This document shows positions 27,252 to 38,045 of a DNA stretch of 64,000 nucleotides, piece after piece. The stretch's first letter is position 1. Each line of letters starts with the position of its first letter. The stretch is taken from assembly GCF_011578285.1 (NCBI RefSeq), contig NZ_CP049916.1, positions 2,170,001 through 2,234,000 of the forward strand. Direction: 5' to 3'. The notes beneath the pieces were generated by a model that did no database searches, had not been told where the DNA came from, and worked only from the letters and a program-made list of their open reading frames with translations. The translations under genes were made by a program, and so were the position numbers. This DNA comes from Acinetobacter lanii. Lineage in GTDB: Bacteria > Pseudomonadota > Gammaproteobacteria > Pseudomonadales > Moraxellaceae.

Positions 27252-28892
27252 ATGGACATGTCTGATTTAAGTAGCCGTCATGACTTTGATGTCATTATTG
27301 TCGGTAGTGGGGGCGCAGGATTAAGCCTAGCGCTGTCTTTACCTGAGCATTTAAAGATCGCCGTATTGGCAAAATCGCATTTGACCGATGCAAGTACCTA
27401 TTATGCACAAGGCGGTGTGGCGGCGGTTTTAGATCAAGCAGATTCGATTCAACAACATATGGATGACACACTCATCGCAGGCGCACATCTGTGTGAACAC
27501 CAAGCAGTACAACATACTGTAGAAGGCGGCAAAGCATCGGTTGATTTCCTGCTCAATCAAGGGGTGAAATTTACCCTTGACGAACATGAACAACTGCATT
27601 TAACCCGTGAAGGCGGGCATTCTCAGCGCCGCATTATCCATGCGGCGGATGCCACAGGCAAAGCCATTTCCACCACCTTGGTTGAACGCATCCAAGAAAA
27701 AAAGAACATTCAAATTTTTGAACATTTCATAGCCATTGATTTAATCACGCTGCATAAACTCGGGCATACAGATCAAGACAATCGTGCCTTAGGTCTATAT
27801 GCGCTGGATGAACGAACCGAAAAAGTTCATACCTTTTTGGCCCCATTCACTGCATTGGCCTGTGGCGGAGCCATGAAAGCCTATCTCTATACTTCAAATC
27901 CGGATATCGCGACCGGTGATGGGATTGCGATGGCGTATCGTGCAGGTTGCCGTGTCGCCAATATGGAATTCAACCAATTCCATCCGACGTGTTTATATCA
28001 CCCTCAAGCACGATCTTTTTTAATTACAGAAGCAATGCGCGGTGAAGGCGCTTATTTACGCCTACCCGATGGTGAGCGGTTTATGCTCCGATTCGATGAA
28101 CGTGCTGAACTTGCCCCACGGGATATTGTGGCACGTGCCATTGACTATGAAATCAAGCGCCTCGGCATACGACATGTCTGGCTTGATATCACCCATAAGT
28201 CCCCTGACTTTGTGAGAGACCATTTCCCTACTTTATATGCGCGTTTGCTTGAACTTGGCATTGATATTACCCGCGAAATGATTCCTGTAGTACCTGCTGC
28301 ACATTACACCTGTGGCGGTGTGGTGGTCGATGACAACAGCCAAACCGATATCATGGGTTTATATGCGATTGGAGAAACTTCATACACAGGTCTACACGGT
28401 GCCAATCGTATGGCGAGTAATTCTTTACTCGAATGTTTTGTCTATGGCATGCGTGCCGCTGAGCATATACAACAGCAATTCAATGACCCCATTGAATATC
28501 CCCATATCCCTGCATGGGATGCCACTCAGGTTGAGAACCCCGATGAAGATGTGGTGATTTTACAAAACTGGGATGAGTTGCGTCAGACCATGTGGAATTA
28601 TGTTGGTATTGTGCGTACCACCAAACGTTTAGAACGTGCGTTGCATCGCATTGAAATGCTCAAAAAAGAAATTAATGAATATTATCAAGGCTACCATGTC
28701 AGTAAGAATTTGATTGAACTGCGCAATTTGGTGTTGGTGTCTGAAATGATTGTTCGCTGTGCCATGCAACGTAAAGAATCTCGGGGTTTACATTACACTT
28801 TAGATTATCCTGAACTTTCCAATGAACTCAGAAAAACCGTACTGACCCCGCCGAATTTTCAAGTCAGAACACCTTTAGTGAATGAAGCCTAA
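27252..28892 (+). CDS. nadB: L-aspartate oxidase
   Basis: NadB oxidises L-aspartate to iminoaspartate, the first step of NAD synthesis from aspartate. The FAD-binding start [18 protein letters not shown] is at about residues 14-31. The motifs [21 protein letters not shown] and HYTCGGV, together with [17 protein letters not shown], mark the succinate dehydrogenase/NadB family. The C-terminal helical domain includes [14 protein letters not shown]. At 546 residues it has the usual size. It is divergent from the protease and has its own terminator, so it is monocistronic. NadA is not in the window. Confidence 0.95.
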   Translation: MDMSDLSSRHDFDVIIVGSGGAGLSLALSLPEHLKIAVLAKSHLTDASTYYAQGGVAAVLDQADSIQQHMDDTLIAGAHLCEHQAVQHTVEGGKASVDFLLNQGVKFTLDEHEQLHLTREGGHSQRRIIHAADATGKAISTTLVERIQEKKNIQIFEHFIAIDLITLHKLGHTDQDNRALGLYALDERTEKVHTFLAPFTALACGGAMKAYLYTSNPDIATGDGIAMAYRAGCRVANMEFNQFHPTCLYHPQARSFLITEAMRGEGAYLRLPDGERFMLRFDERAELAPRDIVARAIDYEIKRLGIRHVWLDITHKSPDFVRDHFPTLYARLLELGIDITREMIPVVPAAHYTCGGVVVDDNSQTDIMGLYAIGETSYTGLHGANRMASNSLLECFVYGMRAAEHIQQQFNDPIEYPHIPAWDATQVENPDEDVVILQNWDELRQTMWNYVGIVRTTKRLERALHRIEMLKKEINEYYQGYHVSKNLIELRNLVLVSEMIVRCAMQRKESRGLHYTLDYPELSNELRKTVLTPPNFQVRTPLVNEA

Positions 28893-28912
28893 AGCTTCAA
28901 ACTAAAAGAATC

Positions 28913-28938
28913 AAAAGAGCGTCAAGGCGCTCTTTTTT
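28913..28938 (+). terminator. Terminator of nadB
   Basis: The stem AAAAGAGCG / CGCTCTTTT with a TCAAGG loop is followed by T. It lies 20 bases after the nadB stop. Confidence 0.9.
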
Positions 28939-28996
28939 ATGATTACAATGCTGTTGATAATGTCGTATTGGAAAGTAACTTATTGACAAAAAGACC

Positions 28997-29428
28997 TTAT
29001 CGTTTCGGCGGTATCGAATAGGTACCCGTCACATGCGCAATCGGGTCATCCGAATCAACCGAATATAAATAGACCTCTCCAACAATTAACGCCCTGCCCA
29101 CTTTCATCAATTTACACACGCCACGAATATCCTTACCACCCGACGGTTTACGTAAAAAATTAATATTCATACTAGTGGTCACGCTTAATCCGACAATACC
29201 AATCTCGCCAAGAATCGCAATATAAAGTCCATAATCTGCTACGGTCATCATGGTCGGTCCTGACACTGTCCCGCCGGGTCGTAGATCTAAATCATCTACG
29301 TGATAAATGACGGTTGCGCCTTTGTCGACCACCGATTCAATTTCACATTTGATTAAACTTTGTGGAAATTCACGCTGTAAAAATTGAATAATCTCTTGTT
29401 TACTTGTTTTGGAGGTGTTCTGTTGCAT
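28997..29428 (-). CDS. PaaI-type thioesterase
   Basis: The 143-residue protein has the hotdog pattern RPGGTVSGPTMMTVADYGLY followed by GLSVTTSMNINFLRKP and GEVYLYS. It should hydrolyse acyl- or aryl-CoA. The open frame starts 22 codons earlier, but the ATG at 29428 has AGGGA upstream and matches the start of related proteins. It is convergent with nadB. A second hotdog thioesterase lies near 25 kb and a third near 15 kb; they are not close copies of this one. Confidence 0.8.
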   Translation of the reverse strand: MQQNTSKTSKQEIIQFLQREFPQSLIKCEIESVVDKGATVIYHVDDLDLRPGGTVSGPTMMTVADYGLYIAILGEIGIVGLSVTTSMNINFLRKPSGGKDIRGVCKLMKVGRALIVGEVYLYSVDSDDPIAHVTGTYSIPPKR

Positions 29429-29608
29429 CAATGCGTTTCCCTGTTTTTTATTATCCCTGAGCATCAATATAGTGACTTCATCCCTTCGATGCATTAACTC
29501 AAGCGTTCAAAAGAAGAGTTCAGCTTTCAAATCATGCTCAACATCAGATCACACAGGATTTGGTGAATCGATCTGTATTGTCATATTAAGAGAAAATCTA
29601 ATCATAAA

Positions 29609-29642
29609 AAGAGCCTAACGATCTTGTGACCACTAGGCTTTG
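29609..29642 (-). terminator. Possible terminator downstream of tmk
   Basis: The stem AGCCTA / TAGGCT has a long loop and is followed on the minus strand by CTTTTT. It lies about 30 bases after tmk. Confidence 0.4.
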
Positions 29643-29669
29643 GATTTCTGCGAGCAATAAGATTACTAT

Positions 29670-30275
29670 TTAAAGCATATAAGACATCGCTTCTTCAAAC
29701 ACTTGCTCGGAGGTTTGTGTGGCATCTAAACGCTTCATACGATCTGGCTCTTGCAAATGAATTTCAGCAAAACCAGAACGCACTTTTTCAAAGAAAGTGA
29801 TTTTTTCTTGCTCAAAACGATCAAGTGCACCACGCTCACGCGCACGCTCCATCCCCACTTCAATCGGTGCATCGAGCCAAAAAGTGATATCCGGCATTTT
29901 CTCCACAAAGTTTTCATTAAGCAGTTTAAGCTTGGTTTTACTTAAACCTCGACCTGCGCACTGATAGGCAAAACTCGAATCTGCAAAACGATCACACAGC
30001 ACTACTTTTCCTTCAGCCAATGCAGGTAAAATTACTTGAGTCAAATGCTGAGCCCGTGCTGCGTACATCATCAAGAGTTCGGTATCATGGCTCATGCTTT
30101 CTTCATGATTCACCGCCAATAAAATCGAACGGATTTGCTCCGCCAATGGTGTTCCACCCGGTTCACGGGTCAATACAACGTCTTTACCCAATGCTTGAAA
30201 ATGTTCATAGAATTTACGAATCAGCGTGGTTTTGCCCACACCCTCCGTGCCTTCAAAACTGATAAACATGCTCAC
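29670..30275 (-). CDS. tmk: Thymidylate kinase
   Basis: Tmk phosphorylates dTMP to dTDP. The P-loop FEGTEGVGKTTL is at residues 7-18. The DRFADSSFAYQ motif at about 92 and the lid region REPGGTPLAEQIR fit the bacterial type. At 201 residues the length is normal. It is four bases downstream of mltG and ends the pabC-mltG-tmk operon. Confidence 0.96.
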   Translation of the reverse strand: MSMFISFEGTEGVGKTTLIRKFYEHFQALGKDVVLTREPGGTPLAEQIRSILLAVNHEESMSHDTELLMMYAARAQHLTQVILPALAEGKVVLCDRFADSSFAYQCAGRGLSKTKLKLLNENFVEKMPDITFWLDAPIEVGMERARERGALDRFEQEKITFFEKVRSGFAEIHLQEPDRMKRLDATQTSEQVFEEAMSYML

Positions 30276-30278
30276 CCC

Positions 30279-31328
30279 TTAGTTTGATGAACGAATGACT
30301 GAAAGATAATCTTGAACTGCGCGATTGTGATCTTGCAGATTAGAAGTAAAGGTATGTCCACCATTACCTGTTGCCACAAAGTAAATGTTATTACTTGCGT
30401 CCGGATGCATCGCTGCCTCAATCGCTTTCTGACTTGGTAAAGCAATTGGGGTGGGTGGTAAACCATTAATGGTATACGTGTTATACGGCGTTGGTGTGCG
30501 TAAATCCTGACGGGTGATGTTGCCTTGATAACGATCCCCCATACCATAAATAACAGTAGGATCTGTTTGTAAACGCATACCCATTTTTAAACGGCGCACA
30601 AATACCCCTGATACTTGCTCAAGCTCGCTGTCCACACTGGTTTCTTTTTCAATAATCGATGCCATGATCAACGCTTCATATTTATTTTGATAAGGCAAAT
30701 CTGTGGCACGTTTTTCCCAAGCGGTATCTAAAGCTTTCATTTGACGCTGATACAAGTCGGTCAGAATTTTTTTATCGCTTTCACCTTTGGCAAAGAAATA
30801 AGTGTCCGGTGCAAACAAACCTTCAGGATGATCAAACGAAATATTCAGCGCTTTTAACATTTGATCATAGGGCAGATTGACCACTTCTTTGCTAACCAAA
30901 TCATCTTTCTTTAATGCCTCAACCAATTGCTTAAACGTGGTGCCTTCAATCACCAAAATACGATTCATTTGCGCATTTTCTGCATTGGACAATAAGCTCA
31001 ATACTTCACGTACCGTCATGCCCTGTGTCGCTTCATAAACGCCGGCTTTGAGCGTGTCATGAATAAAAAACTTTTGATACAGCTTTAACACCATTGGAAA
31101 ACTGACTTTATTTTCCTTGGCCAAGCGATCGATCAAGCCTGAATAAGTATCCCCTTGATTAATGGCAATCATTTGCTTATCGCCTTCAACAGGATAGGCT
31201 TTGAATAGGCTCGACCACAGCACCATCAATGCCACCAAGATTAATCCCACCAGCAACACCAAAATACCTTTCAGTTTTCCAGTGGCGTTATTTTTTTTGT
31301 TATTCGTCTTTGTTTGAGGATTGGACAT
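30279..31328 (-). CDS. mltG: Endolytic murein transglycosylase MltG
   Basis: MltG cuts nascent peptidoglycan strands and is thought to set their length. A transmembrane helix covers about residues 20-41 after a basic N-terminus (KKNN, TGKLK). The catalytic glutamate is E227 in ASIIEKETS, and LQTDPTVIYG, PYNTYTINGLPPTPI and FVATGNGGHTF are typical. At 349 residues the length is normal. Its start overlaps the pabC end by 29 bases. Confidence 0.95.
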   Translation of the reverse strand: MSNPQTKTNNKKNNATGKLKGILVLLVGLILVALMVLWSSLFKAYPVEGDKQMIAINQGDTYSGLIDRLAKENKVSFPMVLKLYQKFFIHDTLKAGVYEATQGMTVREVLSLLSNAENAQMNRILVIEGTTFKQLVEALKKDDLVSKEVVNLPYDQMLKALNISFDHPEGLFAPDTYFFAKGESDKKILTDLYQRQMKALDTAWEKRATDLPYQNKYEALIMASIIEKETSVDSELEQVSGVFVRRLKMGMRLQTDPTVIYGMGDRYQGNITRQDLRTPTPYNTYTINGLPPTPIALPSQKAIEAAMHPDASNNIYFVATGNGGHTFTSNLQDHNRAVQDYLSVIRSSN

Positions 31329-32142
31329 AATCGTGCATCTGATTCAATTGAAGGGTTTTAAATAGCTCAATACAAGGCTGAAGATCGAGCGGTCGCTGAT
31401 CAAACACATCAACGGCTTTCATCGGACTTAAGGCATTGCAAAAAAATAAACTTTGAATTTTGGATATTTCATCCAGATCGACATAGCGCTGCTCACAGGC
31501 AACACCATGCGTTTGCATACGGGCTAAAATTTCAGCACGCATCACACCATGTACGCCATTATAACGAAGTTCAGGGGTAATCCACCGATTATTGATCCGA
31601 ATAAAGCAATTACTGCTCACACCTTCAACAATTCCCCCTTGAACATCGCTGACTAGAGCTTCGATCCAGCCTTTTTCAACTGCTTCATGCTTTAACATGA
31701 CCTGTTCAAGCCGGTTTAAACTTTTAATGCCCACCAAATTGGGCATAGATAGTCCGATCGCTTGATCAAGCAAACCACTCTCTATGCTTTCGATCTGAAA
31801 ACTCTGGGTTTGCTGCGGGTAGTATAAGACATAGAGATCCGCAGCATGGTCAGGGAAGGCATAACCTCGCTGACCTTCGCCCCGACTGATGATGATTTTT
31901 AAAGTGCCATTTAATACTGAATATTGCGCACGAAGTTGAAGCAACGTGGCTTCAATCAAGTTTAAATCCACATCTAGCATTAACCGTTCAGCGGAAAGTT
32001 TTAAGCGTGCGTAATGCAGTTCAGCCAATTCAAATTGGTTTTGGTGCAACCGCGCGGTGCTAAAACAGCCATCTCCATAATGAAAAGCACGGTCTAAGAT
32101 ATGGATAGAATCAATTTCCTGAGCATTTTTAAAGCACTGCAT
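31300..32142 (-). CDS. pabC: Aminodeoxychorismate lyase
   Basis: PabC is a PLP enzyme that converts aminodeoxychorismate to p-aminobenzoate and pyruvate for folate synthesis. The PLP lysine is K140 in VGIKSLNRLEQ, and DRAFHYGDGCFSTAR, then VEGVSSNCFI, are characteristic. Its 280 residues are normal. It heads the pabC-mltG-tmk operon. Confidence 0.92.
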   Translation of the reverse strand: MQCFKNAQEIDSIHILDRAFHYGDGCFSTARLHQNQFELAELHYARLKLSAERLMLDVDLNLIEATLLQLRAQYSVLNGTLKIIISRGEGQRGYAFPDHAADLYVLYYPQQTQSFQIESIESGLLDQAIGLSMPNLVGIKSLNRLEQVMLKHEAVEKGWIEALVSDVQGGIVEGVSSNCFIRINNRWITPELRYNGVHGVMRAEILARMQTHGVACEQRYVDLDEISKIQSLFFCNALSPMKAVDVFDQRPLDLQPCIELFKTLQLNQMHDYVQSSNKDE

Positions 32143-32301
32143 TCAAAATCCCTATGTACAACAGATTGATTTAAGGCGGTGAATACTTGATTCTATATCT
32201 CTTATTTTTATATTAAATTCGTTTTTTATTATTTTTTATGGATAAAGAGTCGCGTTATTCTGCACGCATATTAACAAACAACAATACCTTTGGGGTAATT
32301 C

Positions 32302-33306
32302 ATGCGTCAATCTAAACTTAAAATCGGTCTTTTGGCCGCACTTGTTTCTTTGTCTTCGGTTACCTACGCAGCAAAGGACTTTTTAAATGTGTCTTATGAT
32401 CCAACCCGCGAACTATATGAAAATTTTAATAAGGAATTTCGCAACTACTGGAAATCCAAAACAGGTCAAGACATTAATTTTAAACAATCACATGGTGGTT
32501 CAGGTAAACAAGCGCGTGCGGTGATTGATGGCTTAGATGCCGACGTTGTGACTTTAGCATTGGCTGCGGATATTGATGAAATTGCGGCACGAGGTTTACT
32601 TGCAAAAGATTGGCAAAAGAAATTCCCACAAAACTCAACCCCATATACCTCAACTATCGTATTCCTGGTTCGTAAAGGCAACCCAAAAGCGATCAAGGAT
32701 TGGGGTGATCTGGTGAAACCGGGCGTTGAAATCATTACCCCAAACCCAAAAACCTCAGGTGGTGCGCGTTGGAACTACCTTGCAGCGTGGGCGTGGTCAA
32801 AACACCAAGCAGGTGGAACAGATGCCAAGGCACAAGACTTTGTTCGTCAAATTTATAAACAAACCAAAGTTTTAGATTCAGGCGCACGTGGTGCAACCAC
32901 AACATTTGCTGAACGTGGCATTGGTGATGTGTTATTGGCTTGGGAAAATGAAGCACATTTAGCGGTGCGTGAACAACCGGGTAAATTTGAAATTATCACC
33001 CCATCATTGTCAATTTTGGCTGAGCCACCGGTGGCGATTGTCGATAAAAATGCCAAAAAAGATGGCAATGAAAACTTAGCCAAAGCCTACTTAAACTATT
33101 TGTACTCGCCTGCAGGACAAACCGTTGCAGCGAAAAACTTCTACCGTCCACGTAATGCAAGCGTTTTGGCCAAGTACAGTAATGTATTCAAACCACTGAA
33201 ACTAGTGACCATTGATAAAGAGTTCGGTGGTTGGAGCAAAGTGCAGAAAGCCCATTTTGAAAATGGCGGAATCTTCGATCAAATCGTGAAAGCCAATTCG
33301 AAATAA
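32302..33306 (+). CDS. sbp: Sulfate ABC transporter substrate-binding protein
   Basis: This periplasmic protein binds sulfate (or thiosulfate) and hands it to CysTWA. A Sec signal peptide covers about residues 1-23 and ends TYAA. The sulfate-site segment [16 protein letters not shown] and the signature [13 protein letters not shown] are those of the Sbp/CysP family; Sbp versus CysP specificity cannot be decided here. At 334 residues the length is typical. It is the first gene of the operon. The 159-base upstream gap to pabC holds its promoter, where CysB control is likely but no site is obvious. Confidence 0.94.
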   Translation: MRQSKLKIGLLAALVSLSSVTYAAKDFLNVSYDPTRELYENFNKEFRNYWKSKTGQDINFKQSHGGSGKQARAVIDGLDADVVTLALAADIDEIAARGLLAKDWQKKFPQNSTPYTSTIVFLVRKGNPKAIKDWGDLVKPGVEIITPNPKTSGGARWNYLAAWAWSKHQAGGTDAKAQDFVRQIYKQTKVLDSGARGATTTFAERGIGDVLLAWENEAHLAVREQPGKFEIITPSLSILAEPPVAIVDKNAKKDGNENLAKAYLNYLYSPAGQTVAAKNFYRPRNASVLAKYSNVFKPLKLVTIDKEFGGWSKVQKAHFENGGIFDQIVKANSK

Positions 33307-33347
33307 GTTTAATGCGTTTTGAAAATATCAATTAGGGAGCAGACAAC

Positions 33348-33950
33348 ATGCATACAATTATTGTCCCAGGCGTAGGTGGAAGCGATTACGACCATTGGCA
33401 GTCTTGGTTGCAACGTCAGTTGATGTCTTGCTCCCGCGTTCAACAGCAAGATTGGAATGCTCCTTTACTCAGTACATGGGTGCAAAACTTTGTTAACACC
33501 GTCGCGAAAGTCAATGAACCGATTCAAGTGATTGCGCATAGTTTTGGTTGTTTAACCGCCGTCTCTGCATTAAACGAATATCCTGAGCTGACTCAGAAAA
33601 TTAAGCAAATGGTCTTGGTCGCTCCCGCCAATCCTGCACGCTTTGGTGAGCAAGGTTTTGCTCGAGATAGCAGCAATGACTATTCAGCTTATTTTCATCA
33701 ACTTAAATTAAAAGTACCATGTGTGATGATCATCAGTGAAAATGATCCTTGGTTAAACTTTGAGGATGCTAAACAATTGGCCAAAGCGTGGAATTTACGT
33801 CCACATAACTTAGGTCAAGTTGGACATATTAATGTCGCATCCGGTTTTGGTCCTTTTCCTGAAATTTATAATTATATGATGATGGAAAATCAGAACCAGC
33901 ACATCAGCACTGTTGATGAAAGTGAGTTGTTTTACCGATTCGCCATTTAA
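33348..33950 (+). CDS. RBBP9/YdeN-type alpha/beta hydrolase in the sulfate operon
   Basis: The 200-residue protein has the RBBP9/YdeN pattern: IVPGVGGSDYDHWQSWLQ at the start, the nucleophile elbow IAHSFGCLTAV, and a late acid/histidine pair (SENDPW and GQVGHINV). It should be a serine hydrolase with a small substrate. It sits between sbp and cysT, separated by 41 and 82 bases, so it is probably co-transcribed. A link to sulfur metabolism is suggested only by this position. Confidence 0.82.
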   Translation: MHTIIVPGVGGSDYDHWQSWLQRQLMSCSRVQQQDWNAPLLSTWVQNFVNTVAKVNEPIQVIAHSFGCLTAVSALNEYPELTQKIKQMVLVAPANPARFGEQGFARDSSNDYSAYFHQLKLKVPCVMIISENDPWLNFEDAKQLAKAWNLRPHNLGQVGHINVASGFGPFPEIYNYMMMENQNQHISTVDESELFYRFAI

Positions 33951-34032
33951 ATTAAGCGTTTTTCGCTTTATGCAATATTCAAATTATTTGCTTACTGACT
34001 TCAGTAAGCTTTCTCTCTTTTGAGGAGTCGTC

Positions 34033-34866
34033 ATGTCGCAGCGATCCCGAGTGCTGCCAGGATTTGGTCTTTCTCTAGGCTTTACCCTCGCGTATTTATC
34101 TTTAATCGTGCTGATCCCTTTATCCGCCGTATTTATCAAATCTTTTGGTATCGGATGGGATGGTTTGTGGGAAATCCTAACCTCCGAACGTATTATCAAA
34201 TCGTTGCAGTTAAGTTTTAGTGCTGCATTGATTGCCGCTGTCATCAATGTGGTTTTTGGTTTACTCCTGGCTTGGTGCTTAGTGCGCTATAGCTTCCCGG
34301 GTAAACGCATCATTGATGCTTTGGTTGATTTGCCTTTTGCGCTACCGACTGCGGTAGCCGGTATTGCACTCACTTCTTTATATGCACCGACCGGTTGGAT
34401 TGGTCAGTACCTTGAGCCGATTGGTATTCAAGTGGCTTATACCCCGATCGGGATTACCCTAGCGTTGATTTTCATTGGTATTCCATTTGTGGTGCGTACC
34501 GTACAACCGGTGTTAAGTGATCTTGAAACAGAGCTTGAAGAAGCGGCTGCTGCTTTGGGCGCCAACCGTTTCCAAATTGTCACCAAAATTATTCTACCGA
34601 TTCTCTTCCCTGCACTACTGACTGGCTTTGCTTTGGCATTTGCACGCGGTGTCGGTGAATATGGTTCAGTGATCTTTATTGCAGGGAATCAGCCTTACAA
34701 AACTGAAATTGCCCCGCTCATGATTATTTCTCGCTTAGAAGAATATGATTATGCCGGTGCAACCACCATTGCTGTGGTGATGTTACTGATCTCATTTGCG
34801 ATTTTATTCCTGATTAACTTGTTACAAGCATGGGCAAGTCGTCGTACAGGGAGAACAGCACAATGA
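34033..34866 (+). CDS. cysT: Sulfate ABC transporter permease CysT
   Basis: CysT is one of two membrane subunits of the sulfate importer. Six hydrophobic segments, the first at about residues 11-34, are visible. The binding-protein-dependent permease loop [21 protein letters not shown] (the EAA motif) lies near residues 173-193. At 277 residues it is normal. Its stop overlaps the start of cysW in ATGA (34863-34866), showing translational coupling. Confidence 0.95.
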   Translation: MSQRSRVLPGFGLSLGFTLAYLSLIVLIPLSAVFIKSFGIGWDGLWEILTSERIIKSLQLSFSAALIAAVINVVFGLLLAWCLVRYSFPGKRIIDALVDLPFALPTAVAGIALTSLYAPTGWIGQYLEPIGIQVAYTPIGITLALIFIGIPFVVRTVQPVLSDLETELEEAAAALGANRFQIVTKIILPILFPALLTGFALAFARGVGEYGSVIFIAGNQPYKTEIAPLMIISRLEEYDYAGATTIAVVMLLISFAILFLINLLQAWASRRTGRTAQ

Positions 34867-35756
34867 GTTTACAAACCAACAGCAACGCTTTGGCAAAAAA
34901 ATTGCAATCTCGCGATGCCACCCGCGAACCGACTTGGGTCAAAAACACGCTGATTATCATTGCCATGATTTTCTTTATGAGTTGCTTGATTCTGCCTTTG
35001 GTTTTGGTATTTGTAGAAGCTTTTAAACAAGGCGTGGGTGTCTATGTCAATGCTTTGATCAATCCAGATACCCTATCTGCGGTGAAGCTAACGCTACTGA
35101 CTGCTGTAATCGCTGTACCCATGAATGTCGTATTCGGCGTCGCTGCCGCTTGGTGCGTAGCAAAATTTAATTTCCGTGGTAAATCCATTCTCACCACAAT
35201 TATTGATATGCCTTTCTCGGTTTCGCCTGTAATTGCAGGTTTAATGTTGGTGCTGATTTTCGGTACGCAAGGTTGGATGGGCAATTGGCTCATGGATCAT
35301 GATATTAAAGTCCTGTATGCCGTGCCTGCGATTGTACTTGCCACCGTATTCATTACCGTACCTTTTGTTGCGCGTGAACTGATTCCACTCATGGAAGCGC
35401 AAGGCACAGAGGAAGAAGAAGCAGCAATTGTACTCGGTGCTTCAGGTTGGCAAACCTTTTGGAAAGTCACCTTACCCAATATTAAATGGGGTCTGATCTA
35501 CGGCGTAATCCTGTGTAATGCCCGTGCCATGGGTGAGTTTGGTGCGGTGTCTGTGGTTTCAGGTCATATCCGTGGTGAAACCAATACCTTACCGCTACAC
35601 GTCGAAATTTTGTATAACGAATATACCTTTAGTGCTGCATTTGCTGTGTCTTCACTCTTGGCCTTACTTGCAATCGTGACTTTGATTTTAAAATCGTGGG
35701 TTGAAATTCGCCAAGAAAATTTAAATAAACGTAATGAAGATTCACACGCTTCTTAA
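34863..35756 (+). CDS. cysW: Sulfate ABC transporter permease CysW
   Basis: CysW is the second membrane subunit of the sulfate importer. Membrane segments and the EAA loop [22 protein letters not shown] are present. The frame extends 11 codons upstream inside cysT, but the ATG at 34863 fits the coupled ATGA overlap and has GGGAG about nine bases before it. It encodes about 297 residues. It is followed by cysA after 11 bases. Confidence 0.94.
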   Translation: MSLQTNSNALAKKLQSRDATREPTWVKNTLIIIAMIFFMSCLILPLVLVFVEAFKQGVGVYVNALINPDTLSAVKLTLLTAVIAVPMNVVFGVAAAWCVAKFNFRGKSILTTIIDMPFSVSPVIAGLMLVLIFGTQGWMGNWLMDHDIKVLYAVPAIVLATVFITVPFVARELIPLMEAQGTEEEEAAIVLGASGWQTFWKVTLPNIKWGLIYGVILCNARAMGEFGAVSVVSGHIRGETNTLPLHVEILYNEYTFSAAFAVSSLLALLAIVTLILKSWVEIRQENLNKRNEDSHAS

Positions 35757-35767
35757 GGAATGACATC

Positions 35768-36829
35768 ATGAGTATTCAAGTCAAAAATATTGAAAAACAC
35801 TTTGGTGCGTTCCATGCACTCAACAATATCTCTTTAGATTTTCCAGATGGTCAATTGGTCGCATTACTCGGTCCATCCGGTTGTGGTAAAACCACGCTAC
35901 TGCGTATTATTGCGGGCTTAGAATCTGCAGATAGCGGTCGCGTGATTTTGGAAGGTGAAGACTCAACCAACGTGCATGTCCGTGAACGTCAAGTCGGTTT
36001 TGTATTCCAGCACTATGCATTGTTCCGCCACATGACCGTATTTGACAATATTGCTTTTGGTTTACGTGTACGTCCAAAATCGACTCGTCCTTCTGAAGCA
36101 GAGATCAAAAAACGAGTGACCCGTCTTTTAGATCTCGTTCAGTTGGGCTTCTTGGCCGATCGTTATCCTGCGCAATTGTCAGGTGGTCAGCGTCAACGTA
36201 TTGCCTTGGCACGTGCGTTAGCGGTTGAACCTCGCGTATTGCTTCTAGATGAACCCTTTGGTGCCTTAGATGCCAAAGTACGTAAAGAACTGCGCCGTTG
36301 GTTACGCACTTTGCATGACGAATTACACATCACCTCAATTTTCGTGACGCATGACCAAGAAGAAGCACTTGAGGTTGCTGATCAAATCATTGTGATGAAC
36401 AAAGGTAATGTCGAGCAAATTGGTTCACCACGTGAAGTTTACGAGAAACCAGCAACGCCATTTGTATTTGACTTCTTGGGTCAAGCCAATCGTTTTGAAG
36501 GTCAAAATCAAAATGGCATCGTGCACATTGGTGAAGATCGTATTCAAGTGCCGCTTGCTAAAGATGCACCGAATGGCGAGGTGATTGCCTTTGTCCGTCC
36601 AGATGAACTGACCATTCATGCGCAACCGACTGAAAATGCGTTCCAAGCCACCTTCTTACGTGAAGTTTGGATCGCAGGTCGTGTAGTAGCCGAGCTACAA
36701 GGTCGCCAAGGTAATTTAATCGAAATTTTATTAACACCGGATGAAGCTCGCCTGCATCAATTTAGACCAAACCAAACCGTTTGGTTAAGAACCAATACTT
36801 TGCATCTTTTTGCAAATCAGGTTGCTTAA
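35768..36829 (+). CDS. cysA: Sulfate ABC transporter ATP-binding protein CysA
   Basis: CysA powers sulfate import. Walker A is GPSGCGKTT at about 35-43, the signature [15 protein letters not shown] is near 134-148 and Walker [12 protein letters not shown] follows. The switch histidine is in VTHDQEEA. The C-terminal regulatory part runs to residue 353. It lies 11 bases after cysW. The operon then continues with a LysR gene after about 50 bases. Confidence 0.96.
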   Translation: MSIQVKNIEKHFGAFHALNNISLDFPDGQLVALLGPSGCGKTTLLRIIAGLESADSGRVILEGEDSTNVHVRERQVGFVFQHYALFRHMTVFDNIAFGLRVRPKSTRPSEAEIKKRVTRLLDLVQLGFLADRYPAQLSGGQRQRIALARALAVEPRVLLLDEPFGALDAKVRKELRRWLRTLHDELHITSIFVTHDQEEALEVADQIIVMNKGNVEQIGSPREVYEKPATPFVFDFLGQANRFEGQNQNGIVHIGEDRIQVPLAKDAPNGEVIAFVRPDELTIHAQPTENAFQATFLREVWIAGRVVAELQGRQGNLIEILLTPDEARLHQFRPNQTVWLRTNTLHLFANQVA

Positions 36830-36881
36830 GAACAACACGGTGAGGTTGTCATGACCTCACCCATATAGGGTAAATAGCGTT

Positions 36882-37811
36882 ATGAATTTCCAACAATTAA
36901 GAATTATTCGTGAAACGGTTAGACAGAATTTTAATTTAACTGAAGCTTCTGCTGCACTGTACACATCTCAATCCGGTGTCAGTAAGCATATTAAAGATTT
37001 AGAAGATGAATTGGGTGTTCAACTATTTATTCGTAAAGGTAAGCGCCTACTCGGTTTAACTGAACCCGGTCAGTCTTTACTGGGCATTGTGGAGCGCATG
37101 TTGGTCGATGCAGATAATATTAAGCGTCTGGCAGATGATTTTAATCGTGTCGATGAAGGGACTTTGACCATTGCCACCACGCATACCCAAGCACGCTATG
37201 TTCTTCCCCCGATTGTAAATTCATTTAAAAAGCTATTCCCTAAAGTTCATTTGGTTCTGCAACAAGCCAGCCCTGTTGAAATCACTGAAATGCTGTTGAT
37301 GGGTGATGCCGATATCGGTATTGCAACAGAGTCCTTAACCACTGAAGACAATCTTGCCAGTGTGCCGTTCTATAATTGGAAACACTGCATCATTACCCCA
37401 CAAAATCATCCATTAACCCAAGTTAATCCTCGCGAAATTAGTTTAGAGCGTCTGGCTGAACATCCGATTATTACCTACCATGGCGGTTTTACAGGGCGTT
37501 CAAAAATCGATAAAGCCTTTGAAGATGCTCGCCTTGATGTGGATTTGGTGATGTCAGCACTCGATGCCGACGTGATCAAAACTTATGTAGAACTGGGTAT
37601 GGGTGTCGGTATTGTCAATGATGTGGCGTATGACACGGAACGTGACCACCGCCTAAAACAAATTGATACGGATTTGTTCGGTGTAAATACCACTTGGATC
37701 GCGGTTCGTAAAGGTCACTTACTGCGTGGTTATGGTTATGAGTTTATCTCGCTGTGTGCACCAAGCGCTGACATTAAGGCACTGAAGAAAGTGGCATACC
37801 CTGAAGATTAA
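36882..37811 (+). CDS. cysB: CysB-type LysR regulator
   Basis: The 309-residue protein begins MNFQQLRIIRETVRQNFNLTEASAALYTSQSGVSKHIKDLE, the CysB/Cbl winged-helix pattern, and has a periplasmic-binding-like effector domain. CysB activates sulfate assimilation genes and senses N-acetylserine. Its place right after cysA suggests it controls or is co-transcribed with the transporter. It could be CysB itself or its paralogue Cbl; the sequence does not settle this. Confidence 0.85.
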   Translation: MNFQQLRIIRETVRQNFNLTEASAALYTSQSGVSKHIKDLEDELGVQLFIRKGKRLLGLTEPGQSLLGIVERMLVDADNIKRLADDFNRVDEGTLTIATTHTQARYVLPPIVNSFKKLFPKVHLVLQQASPVEITEMLLMGDADIGIATESLTTEDNLASVPFYNWKHCIITPQNHPLTQVNPREISLERLAEHPIITYHGGFTGRSKIDKAFEDARLDVDLVMSALDADVIKTYVELGMGVGIVNDVAYDTERDHRLKQIDTDLFGVNTTWIAVRKGHLLRGYGYEFISLCAPSADIKALKKVAYPED

Positions 37812-37833
37812 TTAAGCAAGCATCTAGATGAAG

Positions 37834-37857
37834 AAAGGACCTATGTCCTTTTTTTAT
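37834..37857 (+). terminator. Terminator after the cysB-type gene
   Basis: The stem AAAGGAC / GTCCTTT with a CTAT loop is followed by seven T. It lies about 20 bases after the stop. Confidence 0.82.
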
Positions 37858-38008
37858 TGTATAACATGTAAGAAGTGGTGATGTTTAAGATTTCGATCAT
37901 GAATCTAATTATTGAATTTGAATAAAGTTCTAATATCTTAATGATTGAATTCTTTTTGAACTGCTTAACCTCTTAGATTAGCATTCAAAATAGATTAAAT
38001 TCAGACAT

Positions 38009-38035
38009 AAAAAAACGAGCCGAAGCTCGTTTTTT
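38009..38035 (-). terminator. Terminator of carO
   Basis: The stem AAAAAACGAGC / GCTCGTTTTTT with a CGAA loop runs into T on both strands, so it can stop carO on the minus strand. It lies ten bases after the stop. Confidence 0.88.
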
Positions 38036-38045
38036 TAATTTGATC

